A stretch of 18,533 nucleotides of DNA from an uncultured Treponema sp. (GTDB lineage: Bacteria > Spirochaetota > Spirochaetia > Treponematales > Treponemataceae): positions 1-18,533 of the forward strand of contig CALELJ010000107.1 in NCBI GenBank assembly GCA_937902445.1, written 5' to 3'. A program made the translations under genes and the position numbers. The notes beneath the pieces were generated by a model. That model had not been told where the DNA came from, searched no databases, and was given only the letters and a program-made list of their open reading frames with translations. Positions 1-6,157 of this stretch are shown here, piece by piece. Position 1 is the stretch's first letter; the number at the start of each line of letters is the position of its first letter.

Positions 1-38
1 GGATCTGGTTGTCGTGGGTTCAAATCCCACCAGGCACC
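1..38 (+). tRNA. tRNA-His (GTG), 3' end only
   Basis: The window opens inside a tRNA. A T-arm (gtggg, loop ttcaaat, cccac) is followed by a seven-base acceptor strand caggcac and then a C at the discriminator position (38). A C73 discriminator is a hallmark of histidine tRNA, where it pairs with the extra G-1. Reading back from the T-arm, the base at anticodon position 36 would be G, which fits the anticodon GTG, and the variable loop ttgtc matches that of known bacterial tRNA-His. The CCA end is not encoded (CC then T). The 5' two thirds lie outside the window, so the anticodon itself is inferred. Confidence 0.8.
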
Positions 39-41
39 CCT

Positions 42-71
42 AAAACTGATTCGCAAGAGTCAGTTTTTTTT
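42..71 (+). terminator. Rho-independent terminator of tRNA-His
   Basis: An eight-base stem (aaaactga at 42-49, tcagtttt at 60-67) with a ten-base loop runs into an unbroken T tract. It lies four bases after the tRNA end, so it should end the tRNA-His transcript. Confidence 0.8.
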
Positions 72-100
72 GTTTATGGATACTTTCCATAAATCAGTTT

Positions 101-174
101 GCGTTTGTAGCTCAACCGGATAGAGCATCGGACTTCGAATCCGCAGGTTGCACGTTCGAGTCGTGTCAGACGCA
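101..174 (+). tRNA. tRNA-Arg (TCG)
   Basis: A full cloverleaf can be drawn. The acceptor is gcgtttg with cagacgc (one G-T pair), the D-stem is gctc/gagc, the anticodon loop is cttcgaa with TCG at 135-137, and the T-arm is gcacg-ttcgagt-cgtgt. TCG reads the CGA arginine codon and the discriminator is A, as expected. The top of the anticodon stem has one T-C mismatch. CCA is not encoded. No convincing promoter is visible just upstream, only a perfect five-base inverted repeat (atgga/tccat, 76-90), and a terminator separates it from tRNA-His, so how it is transcribed is unclear. Confidence 0.92.
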
Positions 175-178
175 CCTT

Positions 179-202
179 AGCCAGCATCCGCTGGCTTTTT
201 TT
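179..202 (+). terminator. Rho-independent terminator of tRNA-Arg
   Basis: A six-base stem (agccag at 179-184, ctggct at 191-196) with a six-base loop is followed by a run of T. It begins five bases after the tRNA-Arg end. Confidence 0.75.
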
Positions 203-215
203 ATTTCCAGCCGCA

Positions 216-335
216 AGCAGGCTTAGACAGGTTCCAGATGGGAGCCCCCTTCTTTTTTAAGAAAACAACCTCAAAAGCAAAACAGCAAAAAAAACATGCG
301 GAACCTGGGTTCTGACCAAACTGCGTTTTGCGACC
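216..335. repeat. Imperfect direct repeat, copy 1 (about 120 bp)
   Basis: This stretch recurs at 454-569 with substitutions and small gaps, offset by about 238 bases. The best kept blocks are caggttccagatgggagc, the A-rich block caaaagcaaaacagc with acatgcgga, and tgcgttttgcgacc. It lies in a non-coding spacer between tRNA-Arg and tRNA-Lys. Open frames across it on both strands are low in complexity, lysine- or phenylalanine-rich and without a start signal, so I do not call a gene. It may be a lineage-specific intergenic repeat. Confidence 0.7.
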
Positions 336-367
336 AAATACTCCACCAGCTTTCAGTAAACAACCGC

Positions 368-424
368 AAGAATTGTTGCTTTTGCAAAGCAAAATGGACG
401 CGAATGCGGACAAAACAATTCTTG
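368..424. repeat. Perfect 11-bp inverted repeat with nested hairpin
   Basis: The arms caagaattgtt (368-378) and aacaattcttg (414-424) are perfect reverse complements with 35 bases between them. Inside lies a second hairpin, ttttgc (380-385) with gcaaaa (389-394). Directly downstream is a third, aagagtg (426-432) with cactctt (438-444). No T tract follows, so they do not look like terminators. They sit between the two copies of the direct repeat. Confidence 0.6.
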
Positions 425-453
425 AAAGAGTGCCCAGCACTCTTAGAGCACCT

Positions 454-569
454 AGCAGGCTTGGGCAGGTTCCAGGTGGGAGCATCCCCTTCAAGAAAAA
501 ATTCAAAAGCAAAACAGCAAAAAAAAACATGCGGAGTCCGGGTTCTGAAAAAAATGCGTTTTGCGACCC
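454..569. repeat. Imperfect direct repeat, copy 2 (about 116 bp)
   Basis: This is the second copy of the element at 216-335, in the same orientation. A shorter third piece (caggttccggacgggagcatg, 635-655) matches only the first block of the element. Nothing else recognisable is seen in the rest of the 203-700 spacer. Confidence 0.7.
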
Positions 570-703
570 ATTTAAATTCTGAGTGCGCAGCACGAAGCCT
601 TACAAGTGGAAAGGGAGCACCCCAGCATTTTTTTCAGGTTCCGGACGGGAGCATGTTTTTTTTGAATTTATTTATTTTTTTTGAGATTTTTTTGAATTTG
701 ATA

Positions 704-732
704 TTGACATTTTTTTTAGGATTATATATAGT
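704..732 (+). promoter_or_regulatory. Sigma70-type promoter for tRNA-Lys
   Basis: A perfect -35 box TTGACA (704-709) is followed after 17 bases by TATAGT (727-732). The predicted start is near 739, about 35 bases before the tRNA. The same box pair with the same spacing is seen before tRNA-Leu. Confidence 0.8.
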
Positions 733-773
733 CTTAAACATCAACGCGACAAGCGCTGGTAAATAAAAAAAAA

Positions 774-846
774 GGGCGATTAGCTCAGCTGGTAGAGCAG
801 CAGACTCTTAATCTGCGGGTCGCAGGTTCGATCCCTGTATCGCTCA
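774..846 (+). tRNA. tRNA-Lys (CTT)
   Basis: The acceptor is gggcgat with atcgctc, the D-stem gctc/gagc, the anticodon stem gcaga/tctgc around the loop ctcttaa with CTT at 807-809, and the T-arm gcagg-ttcgatc-cctgt. Discriminator A fits lysine. CCA is not encoded. It is a single-gene unit between its own promoter (704-732) and terminator (849-877). Confidence 0.93.
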
Positions 847-848
847 TG

Positions 849-877
849 AAAACCTCTCAGTTATCTGAGAGGTTTTT
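849..877 (+). terminator. Rho-independent terminator of tRNA-Lys
   Basis: A perfect twelve-base stem (aaaacctctcag at 849-860, ctgagaggtttt at 865-876) with a four-base loop ends in a T tract, two bases after the tRNA. Confidence 0.88.
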
Positions 878-982
878 TTATTGCCCCACTCCACCCTAAT
901 CCGGCCAAAGAAAAACAATGCCGCATCTGGAGTTCCGGCTAAAAAAAATTGAAAATTATTTTTAATTTTTTACAATTGATAA

Positions 983-1011
983 TTGACAAAACCAATGATA
1001 TTTAATATAGT
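983..1011 (+). promoter_or_regulatory. Sigma70-type promoter for tRNA-Leu/tRNA-Gly
   Basis: TTGACA (983-988), 17 bases, then TATAGT (1006-1011). The predicted start near 1018 leaves a leader of about 43 bases before tRNA-Leu. Confidence 0.8.
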
Positions 1012-1060
1012 CTAGCACATTACGGAAGCTTGAACATACTTGTTCAGTCAGTAATCACCT

Positions 1061-1140
1061 GCGAGATTGGTGGAATTGGCAGACACGCTAGACTTAGGAT
1101 CTAGTGCCTAGGCGTGAGAGTTCAAGTCTCTCATCTCGCA
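1061..1140 (+). tRNA. tRNA-Leu (TAG)
   Basis: This is a class II tRNA with a long variable arm. The acceptor is gcgagat with atctcgc, the anticodon stem ctaga/tctag encloses cttagga with TAG at 1095-1097, the variable arm is near tgcctaggcg, and the T-arm is gagag-ttcaagt-ctctc. Discriminator A fits leucine. CCA is not encoded. It lies 13 bases before tRNA-Gly and is probably cotranscribed with it. Confidence 0.93.
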
Positions 1141-1153
1141 TATAGATAATTTT

Positions 1154-1225
1154 GCGGAAATGGCTCAATGGTAGAGCGCGACCTTGCCAAGGTCGATGTT
1201 GCGGGTTCGATTCCCGTTTTCCGCT
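1154..1225 (+). tRNA. tRNA-Gly (GCC)
   Basis: The acceptor is gcggaaa with tttccgc, the anticodon stem cgacc/ggtcg encloses ttgccaa with GCC at 1186-1188, and the T-arm is gcggg-ttcgatt-cccgt. The discriminator is T, usual for glycine. It is the second gene of the Leu-Gly unit. Confidence 0.93.
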
Positions 1226-1233
1226 CGACGACG

Positions 1234-1267
1234 AAGCGATTTGAGTTTTCAAATCGCTTTTTTTTTT
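1234..1267 (+). terminator. Rho-independent terminator of the Leu-Gly tRNA unit
   Basis: A perfect eleven-base stem (aagcgatttga at 1234-1244, tcaaatcgctt at 1249-1259) with a gttt loop is followed by a long T tract. It separates the tRNAs from tig. Confidence 0.88.
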
Positions 1268-1313
1268 AGCAAAGGCAGTGTGACTGCCAAATAATTTTAT
1301 TCAGGAGTTTCCC

Positions 1314-2681
1314 GTGAAAGTTTCAAAGGAAGTTACAAAACTCGACAATTCAGCAGTTAAACTTACTGCAACAATCTCAAAAGAAGAAGTAGTTGCCGGC
1401 TACAACAAGAACATCGCAAAGTATGCTAAGAATGTTCAGCTCCCTGGCTTCCGCAAGGGACACGTTCCACCAAAGGTTCTCGAACAGAAGTACGGAGAAT
1501 CACTCAAGGCTGAAGTTCTTGGAGACCTCATCGACGAATCATTGAACCAGATTTTTGCTGAAGAAGATGCAAAGGATATCCGCCCTCTTCCATACTCACA
1601 GCCACGTCTTGAAAACGACAAGATTCCTGAGTTCAGCATGGAAAAGGACCTTGTTTACACAGTTGTATACGATATTTTCCCAACTGTAGAAGTAAAGGAT
1701 TTCTCAAAGATCGAAGTAAAGGAACCACAGTGCGAAGTTGGTGAAAAGGAACTCAACGAAGAACTCAAGGCCATCCAGGAACGCAACGCAATGGTTGTTG
1801 ACAAGAAGGATGGAGATCCAGTTGAAAAGGACAACATCGTTACAATCGATTACAGCGAACTTAACGACGACGGTTCAGTTGTAGAAGGTTCAAAGCGCGA
1901 AGGTTTCGTATTCACAGTTGGAACTGGCGAAAACATCTACAAGATCGATGACGACATCATCGGAATGAAGAAAGACGAGACAAAGGAAATCTCAAAGACA
2001 TACGCAAAGGATGATTCAAACGAAGAACTCGCAGGTAAGACAAAGAAGATCAGCGTAACAGTCAAGGCTGTCAAAGTACGCGACCTCCCTGCCCTCGATG
2101 ATGATCTTGCTCAGGACGTAAGCGAAAAGTACAAGACACTTGACGACCTCAAGAAGGACATCACAAGAGGACTTCAGGCAAACCTCAAGAGAAAGATTGC
2201 TGAAGTTAAGTCTCAGTCGCTTCTCGAACAGCTTGTTGAAAAGAACCCTATCGTTCTCCCAGCTTCAATGGTTGCCGCAGAAAAGGAAAACCGCTGGCAG
2301 ATGATGGCTCAGCAGTTCCGCACAACTCCAGAACAGCTTGAGAAGATGGTTGCAGCAAGCGGCCAGTCAAAGGATGCAATGCTCGAGCAGATGACAGGAA
2401 ATACAGAAAAGATGCTCAAGTCCCGCCTCATCGTTGATGCACTTCTCCGCGAAAAGAACATCTCTGTAACTCCAGAAGAAGTTGAAGCAGAATACGCAAC
2501 AATGGCAGAAGAATCTGGTACTTCAGTTGAAGAAATCAAGAAGTACTATGACGAGCCACGTGCAAAGGAATACATCATTGATGAACTTAAGGAAAGAAAG
2601 CTTTTTGATGAACTTTACAAGCAGGTAAAGGTTTCAAAGGGTGACAAAGTAGAATTCGCTGACTTGTTCAAGAACAACTAA
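1314..2681 (+). CDS. tig: Trigger factor (ribosome-bound chaperone, peptidyl-prolyl isomerase)
   Basis: Trigger factor binds ribosomal protein L23 at the exit tunnel and shields nascent chains in the cytoplasm. The 455-residue product is close to the usual 430-450. The ribosome-docking signature GFRKGHVP is at residues 45-52. A FKBP-type isomerase domain follows (about 160-250), with DNIVTIDY at its start and an IIGMKKDE turn. The rest is the helical C-terminal arm domain. The start is a GTG with the ribosome site CAGGAG at 1302-1307. A small hairpin (ggcag/ctgcc, 1274-1288) sits in the leader. A tRNA terminator lies directly upstream and I see no clear promoter after it. The tig-clpP-clpX order is common in bacteria and joins folding with proteolysis. 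Confidence 0.96.
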   Translation: MKVSKEVTKLDNSAVKLTATISKEEVVAGYNKNIAKYAKNVQLPGFRKGHVPPKVLEQKYGESLKAEVLGDLIDESLNQIFAEEDAKDIRPLPYSQPRLENDKIPEFSMEKDLVYTVVYDIFPTVEVKDFSKIEVKEPQCEVGEKELNEELKAIQERNAMVVDKKDGDPVEKDNIVTIDYSELNDDGSVVEGSKREGFVFTVGTGENIYKIDDDIIGMKKDETKEISKTYAKDDSNEELAGKTKKISVTVKAVKVRDLPALDDDLAQDVSEKYKTLDDLKKDITRGLQANLKRKIAEVKSQSLLEQLVEKNPIVLPASMVAAEKENRWQMMAQQFRTTPEQLEKMVAASGQSKDAMLEQMTGNTEKMLKSRLIVDALLREKNISVTPEEVEAEYATMAEESGTSVEEIKKYYDEPRAKEYIIDELKERKLFDELYKQVKVSKGDKVEFADLFKNN

Positions 2682-2698
2682 TTTTTCTTTCCATGCTA

Positions 2699-2759
2699 CA
2701 ACCACAAGGACAGAACTCGCGTATTGATGTGAATTCCATCTTTGTGGTTGGTTTTTTTT
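2699..2759 (+). terminator. Likely terminator after tig
   Basis: The arms caaccacaa (2699-2707) and ttgtggttg (2742-2750) are perfect complements, and a run of eight T follows. The 34-base loop is longer than usual but can fold further (gatg/catc). It suggests that tig is transcribed apart from clpP. Confidence 0.6.
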
Positions 2760-2818
2760 ACCTGGGATTTTCGAAAAACAGAAAAAAACATTATTTTAGT
2801 CATTTTTGCCGGCTTTTA

Positions 2819-2846
2819 TTGCAAATTCCGCAATTTTGCTTATATT
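2819..2846 (+). promoter_or_regulatory. Probable clpP-clpX promoter
   Basis: TTGCAA (2819-2824) and TATATT (2841-2846) are spaced by 16 bases. A second TATATT lies at 2847-2852. The -35 region overlaps a small palindrome, attgc (2818-2822) and gcaat, with seven bases between the arms, which could be an operator. No CIRCE or CtsR-type heat-shock operator is seen. Confidence 0.5.
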
Positions 2847-2880
2847 TATATTAGTAACATAAACAAAAAGGAAAGAATTA

Positions 2881-3492
2881 ATGAACGAATTTATGAATTC
2901 ACTGGTGCCTACAGTTATTGAAAGAAGCGGAAACGGTGAAAGAGCTTATGACCTTTACTCTCGTCTTTTGAAAGACAGAATCATCTTTGTGGACGGAGAA
3001 ATCCGCGACGAAACAGCAGACCTTATTGTTGCACAGATTCTTTATCTTGAAAGTGAAAATCCTGAAAAGGACATCAGTATGTATATCAACAGCCCTGGTG
3101 GTTCAGTTACTGCCGGTCTTGCCATCTACGACACCATGCAGTACGTTCGCTGCGACATCCAGACAATCTGCATGGGCCAGGCAGCAAGCATGGGTGCCAT
3201 CATTCTTGCAGGCGGAACAAAGGGAAAGCGCTATGCACTTCCTTCAAGCCGCGTCATGATTCATCAGCCTTGGGGTGGAACTCAGGGCCAGGAAAGCGAC
3301 ATTGCAATCCAGGCTAAGGAAATCGGACGTCTCAAGAAATTGAGCATCAAATATCTTTCACAGCAGACAGGCAAAAAAGAAGAAGAAATCGCCGCCGACA
3401 TGGAGCGTGACTTTTACATGCCTGCTGAAGAAGCAAAGAACTACGGCATCATCGATCACATCATGAACAGTGCCAAGAAAGGAGTAAAATAA
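2881..3492 (+). CDS. clpP: ATP-dependent Clp protease, proteolytic subunit
   Basis: ClpP forms the two-ring serine peptidase chamber that degrades proteins fed in by ClpX or ClpA/C. The product has 203 residues, the usual length. The catalytic triad is visible: Ser103 in GQAASMG, His128 in MIHQP and Asp177 in ERDFYM. The oxyanion motif SPGGSV is at 71-76. A short propeptide-like start (MNEFMNSLVP) precedes the conserved VIERSGNGERAYD region. The ATG follows an AAAGGA-type ribosome site by about eight bases. The stop codon abuts the clpX start with no gap, so the two are cotranscribed and probably translationally coupled. Confidence 0.97.
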   Translation: MNEFMNSLVPTVIERSGNGERAYDLYSRLLKDRIIFVDGEIRDETADLIVAQILYLESENPEKDISMYINSPGGSVTAGLAIYDTMQYVRCDIQTICMGQAASMGAIILAGGTKGKRYALPSSRVMIHQPWGGTQGQESDIAIQAKEIGRLKKLSIKYLSQQTGKKEEEIAADMERDFYMPAEEAKNYGIIDHIMNSAKKGVK

Positions 3493-4755
3493 ATGGCAAG
3501 ACTAGGTAGATCCAGCCAGCCAGTATGTGCATTCTGCGGGCACCCTGCAAGCGACAACAGACGCGTTGTCCGCTCACCAGACGACCAGATCTGTATTTGT
3601 GAGCACTGTATAGCAACTTGTCAGGCAATTCTCAACGATGAGGCCCACAATCTGGCTCCGATAGATATGGAAACAATCCCTACTCCTAAGGAATTCAAGG
3701 AATATCTGGACCAGTACGTTATTGGCCAGGACTATGCCAAGAAAGTTCTTTCAGTAGCTGTATACAACCACTACAAACAGCTTTCCATTCCAAAGGCAAA
3801 GCAGATTGAAGACGGAATCAAGATTGAAAAGTCAAACATCCTTCTCCTTGGACCTACAGGCAGCGGCAAGACTCTCCTTGCACGTACACTGGCACAGAAA
3901 CTCAATGTTCCTTTTGCCATTGCAGATGCCACTACCCTTACCGAGGCAGGCTATGTCGGTGAAGACGTAGAAAACGTTCTTCTCAAGCTCATCAATGCTG
4001 CAGATGGTGATATTGCCGCTGCAGAACGCGGAATCATCTTCATCGATGAAATCGACAAGATCGGCCGCAAGAGCGAAAATACTTCAATCACACGCGATGT
4101 TTCAGGTGAAGGCGTACAGCAGGCCCTCCTCAAGATTCTTGAAGGAACAAAGGCATCTGTACCTCCTCAGGGTGGCAGAAAGCACCCTAACCAGGAAATG
4201 CTTGAAATCGACACGACAAACATTCTCTTCATCTGTGGTGGTGCTTTCGTTGGTCTGGACAAGATCATCGAACAGCGTCTTTCAACAGCATCCATCGGTT
4301 TTGGAGCTGAAGGAACACACCGTTCAAGCGAAGAGCGCATGGAACTTTTAAGTCAGGTTACGTCAGATGACCTTGTTAAGTTCGGTCTTATTCCGGAACT
4401 TATCGGTCGTCTTCCAATGACAACAGCACTCAAGGAACTGAACAAGGATGACCTTAAGAAGATCCTCATTGAGCCAAAGAATGCCATCACAAAGCAGTTC
4501 CAGGTTAGCTTTGCAATCGACGACGTAGAGTTGAGCTTTGACGACGAGGCAGTTGATCAGATTGCTGAAGTTGCAATCAAGAGCAAAACCGGTGCCCGCG
4601 GACTTAGATCTATTGTTGAGCACATCCTTCTTGACCTTATGTACGAAGTACCAAGCGTAAAGGGAAAGAAAAAACTTGTCATTACAAGGGATATTGTTGA
4701 ACAGAAGAACATCCCTACGGCAGACTCACTGCTCATCGAACAGAAATACGCATAA
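3493..4755 (+). CDS. clpX: Clp protease ATP-binding subunit ClpX (AAA+ unfoldase)
   Basis: ClpX recognises tagged substrates, unfolds them with ATP and threads them into ClpP. The 420-residue product has the full domain set. An N-terminal zinc-binding domain has Cys12, Cys15, Cys36 and Cys39. The Walker A is GPTGSGKT (120-127), the pore loop GYVG (153-156), Walker B IIFIDE (181-186), the RDVSGEGVQQ segment 201-210, the ClpP-docking IGF loop 268-270, and a sensor-2 region GARGLRS near the C-terminus. The ribosome site AAAGGAG lies inside the end of clpP. The IGF loop confirms pairing with the adjacent ClpP. Confidence 0.97.
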   Translation: MARLGRSSQPVCAFCGHPASDNRRVVRSPDDQICICEHCIATCQAILNDEAHNLAPIDMETIPTPKEFKEYLDQYVIGQDYAKKVLSVAVYNHYKQLSIPKAKQIEDGIKIEKSNILLLGPTGSGKTLLARTLAQKLNVPFAIADATTLTEAGYVGEDVENVLLKLINAADGDIAAAERGIIFIDEIDKIGRKSENTSITRDVSGEGVQQALLKILEGTKASVPPQGGRKHPNQEMLEIDTTNILFICGGAFVGLDKIIEQRLSTASIGFGAEGTHRSSEERMELLSQVTSDDLVKFGLIPELIGRLPMTTALKELNKDDLKKILIEPKNAITKQFQVSFAIDDVELSFDDEAVDQIAEVAIKSKTGARGLRSIVEHILLDLMYEVPSVKGKKKLVITRDIVEQKNIPTADSLLIEQKYA

Positions 4756-4759
4756 AAAA

Positions 4760-4907
4760 AGGGGCTGTCCCAAAAGTAATTTCAGGGTGGTTGAGCTTAG
4801 TCGAAACCACCACTTATAGTGGTATCGGGCATTTCGACATGCGGCTTCATGGAAGCTCCGCAGCCATATGCAATAACCCTGCCATGAATACTTATGGGAC
4901 AGCCCCT
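4760..4907. repeat. MITE-like element with terminal inverted repeats (possible bidirectional terminator)
   Basis: Perfect 13-base ends, aggggctgtccca (4760-4772) and tgggacagcccct (4895-4907), continue imperfectly for about ten more bases on each side (aaagtaattt...cagggt against accctg...aatactta). Inside are more hairpins: ggtggtt/aaccacc, ccact/agtgg, and a gcgg...ccgc one. There is no room for a transposase. GGGGCTGTCCCA-type ends resemble those of some insertion sequences, so this could be a non-autonomous relic. It fills the gap between convergent genes, with A-rich and T-rich flanks, and could serve as terminator for both. Confidence 0.65.
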
Positions 4908-4929
4908 CTCTTATTTACATACACCACAT

Positions 4930-6057
4930 CTATTTTTTCCTGGATTTCAGCACATCCTTGATTATGGACACCGTTTCATCGGCTGTTTTTTCCCATGAAA
5001 AACGCTTGGCCCACTCTAGTCCCGATTCTACAAGTTTTGTTTTTAATTTTTCATCAGAAACAATCTGTTCTATGCATCTGGCGATATCCTCAACGTCATC
5101 ACTGTCAAAATAAAGGACGTTTTCACCAGCAATTTCAGGCAAAGCCCCAGCCTTAGCACAGGCAACGGGAATACCGGATGCCATTGCTTCAAGAACCGGC
5201 AGACCGACACCTTCATTTACGGAAGGGAAAACACAGATTTCAGCATTTCTGTAAAGCTCAGGAAAACCGGAGCGAGGGAAAAATCCCGTCATGAAAATGT
5301 CACTTGCGGCACTTGAGTTAAAGGCAGCTTTCTGGACTTCATCGCAATAATCACCACCGCCGCCGGCAAGCACCAGCCTGTGTGGCAATCCGGTTTTTTC
5401 CTTAAAAAGTGTATAGGCCTTTATAAGTTCAATATGCTTTTTTTCAGGTCCCTGAATTCTGCTGCCATATATGATATAAGGCTTTTTGATCGCAAAAGGT
5501 TTTATGTCGACAAAATCAGAATTCTCAACGGAAGATTCAGGATAGAAAAGGCTGTGGTCGATTCCGTTATGGACAATTTCAATCCTGCCGCATTTTACAC
5601 CACACCTTGCAATATCCTTTTTTACAAACATGCTGGAAGCTATGATGCAGTCCATCGAAGACAAGGCTTTAACAATGTGTTTTCTTCCCCAGAAGCTCAT
5701 CTCCTCAAGAACATTGCTCAATATGGAATTAACAACGGCAATTGATGAAACCTTGGCCTTTGCCGGAACGAGTCTTGATCCTTCCGTGTAAAAAACGATG
5801 TCATAGCCGTTCCGCCTGCAGAATTTGTCAGCCTTTCTTTTATGCCATGCATTCTCAGCGGCATAAGTGTCCTTTACATCAAGCCCCTTGTAAGCGAAAC
5901 TTCTGTTGGATGAATAAGTATAGCGGTCAGTTTCAGGACCAAAAAGTTCTATGTCGGCACCATCAGTTTCTGGAAGACACTTCAAGAGAGACAAAAGATA
6001 GGAACCAAGGCCGGAATTTCCATGTTCGAGTCCAAAGGTATCAACTCCAATTTTCAT
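4930..6057 (-). CDS. Glycosyltransferase family 4 (GT-B fold)
   Basis: This 375-residue enzyme should transfer a sugar from a nucleotide-sugar donor to a cell-surface glycan or lipid. The N-terminal half starts MKIGVDTFGL with GNSGLGSY, the usual glycine-rich acceptor lobe of GT4 enzymes. The C-terminal donor lobe has YGSRIQGPEKKH, the VLAGGGG strand, and the E-x7-E motif with Glu282 and Glu290 in NEGVGLPVLEAMASG, then KAGALPEIAG. There is no membrane segment. It is convergent with clpX and divergent from the helicase, so nothing nearby tells the substrate. There is no Shine-Dalgarno site; the -10 box lies seven bases from the ATG. Confidence 0.88.
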   Translation of the reverse strand: MKIGVDTFGLEHGNSGLGSYLLSLLKCLPETDGADIELFGPETDRYTYSSNRSFAYKGLDVKDTYAAENAWHKRKADKFCRRNGYDIVFYTEGSRLVPAKAKVSSIAVVNSILSNVLEEMSFWGRKHIVKALSSMDCIIASSMFVKKDIARCGVKCGRIEIVHNGIDHSLFYPESSVENSDFVDIKPFAIKKPYIIYGSRIQGPEKKHIELIKAYTLFKEKTGLPHRLVLAGGGGDYCDEVQKAAFNSSAASDIFMTGFFPRSGFPELYRNAEICVFPSVNEGVGLPVLEAMASGIPVACAKAGALPEIAGENVLYFDSDDVEDIARCIEQIVSDEKLKTKLVESGLEWAKRFSWEKTADETVSIIKDVLKSRKK

Positions 6058-6064
6058 GGTTCAG

Positions 6065-6093
6065 ATTATACTGTCAATGATGCAAAAATTCAA
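6065..6093 (-). promoter_or_regulatory. Promoter of the glycosyltransferase, leaderless layout
   Basis: On the minus strand a perfect TATAAT (plus-strand 6065-6070) lies 17 bases after TTGAAT (6088-6093). Only seven bases separate the -10 box from the ATG at 6057, so transcription would begin at or next to the start codon. Confidence 0.55.
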
Positions 6094-6122
6094 TTTTGGA
6101 AGCAAAAGTAAAACAAAGGCAC

Positions 6123-6151
6123 TTACAATTTGTCCTGATAATTTCTATACT
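6123..6151 (+). promoter_or_regulatory. Promoter of the DEAD-box helicase, near-leaderless layout
   Basis: TTACAA (6123-6128), 17 bases, then TATACT (6146-6151). The ATG at 6158 follows after six bases, so the start site would fall at the start codon. An AAGG sequence overlaps the gap but would hardly be in the mRNA. Confidence 0.5.
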
Positions 6152-6157
6152 AAGGCC

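Noticed and set aside
201..766. Open frames on both strands in the tRNA spacer (up to 156 codons)
   Set aside because: They are low-complexity Lys- or Phe-rich translations of A/T runs, overlap each other, cross the repeats, and have no ribosome site or known domain.
2760..2880. CIRCE or CtsR heat-shock operator before clpP
   Set aside because: Neither consensus is present; only a short attgc/gcaat palindrome is seen.
4760..4907. Complete insertion sequence
   Set aside because: The element is only 148 bases long and encodes no transposase.
6056..6157. Upstream GTG start for the DEAD-box helicase
   Set aside because: The added 34 residues precede the family's usual start, overlap the divergent gene's start and cover both promoters.
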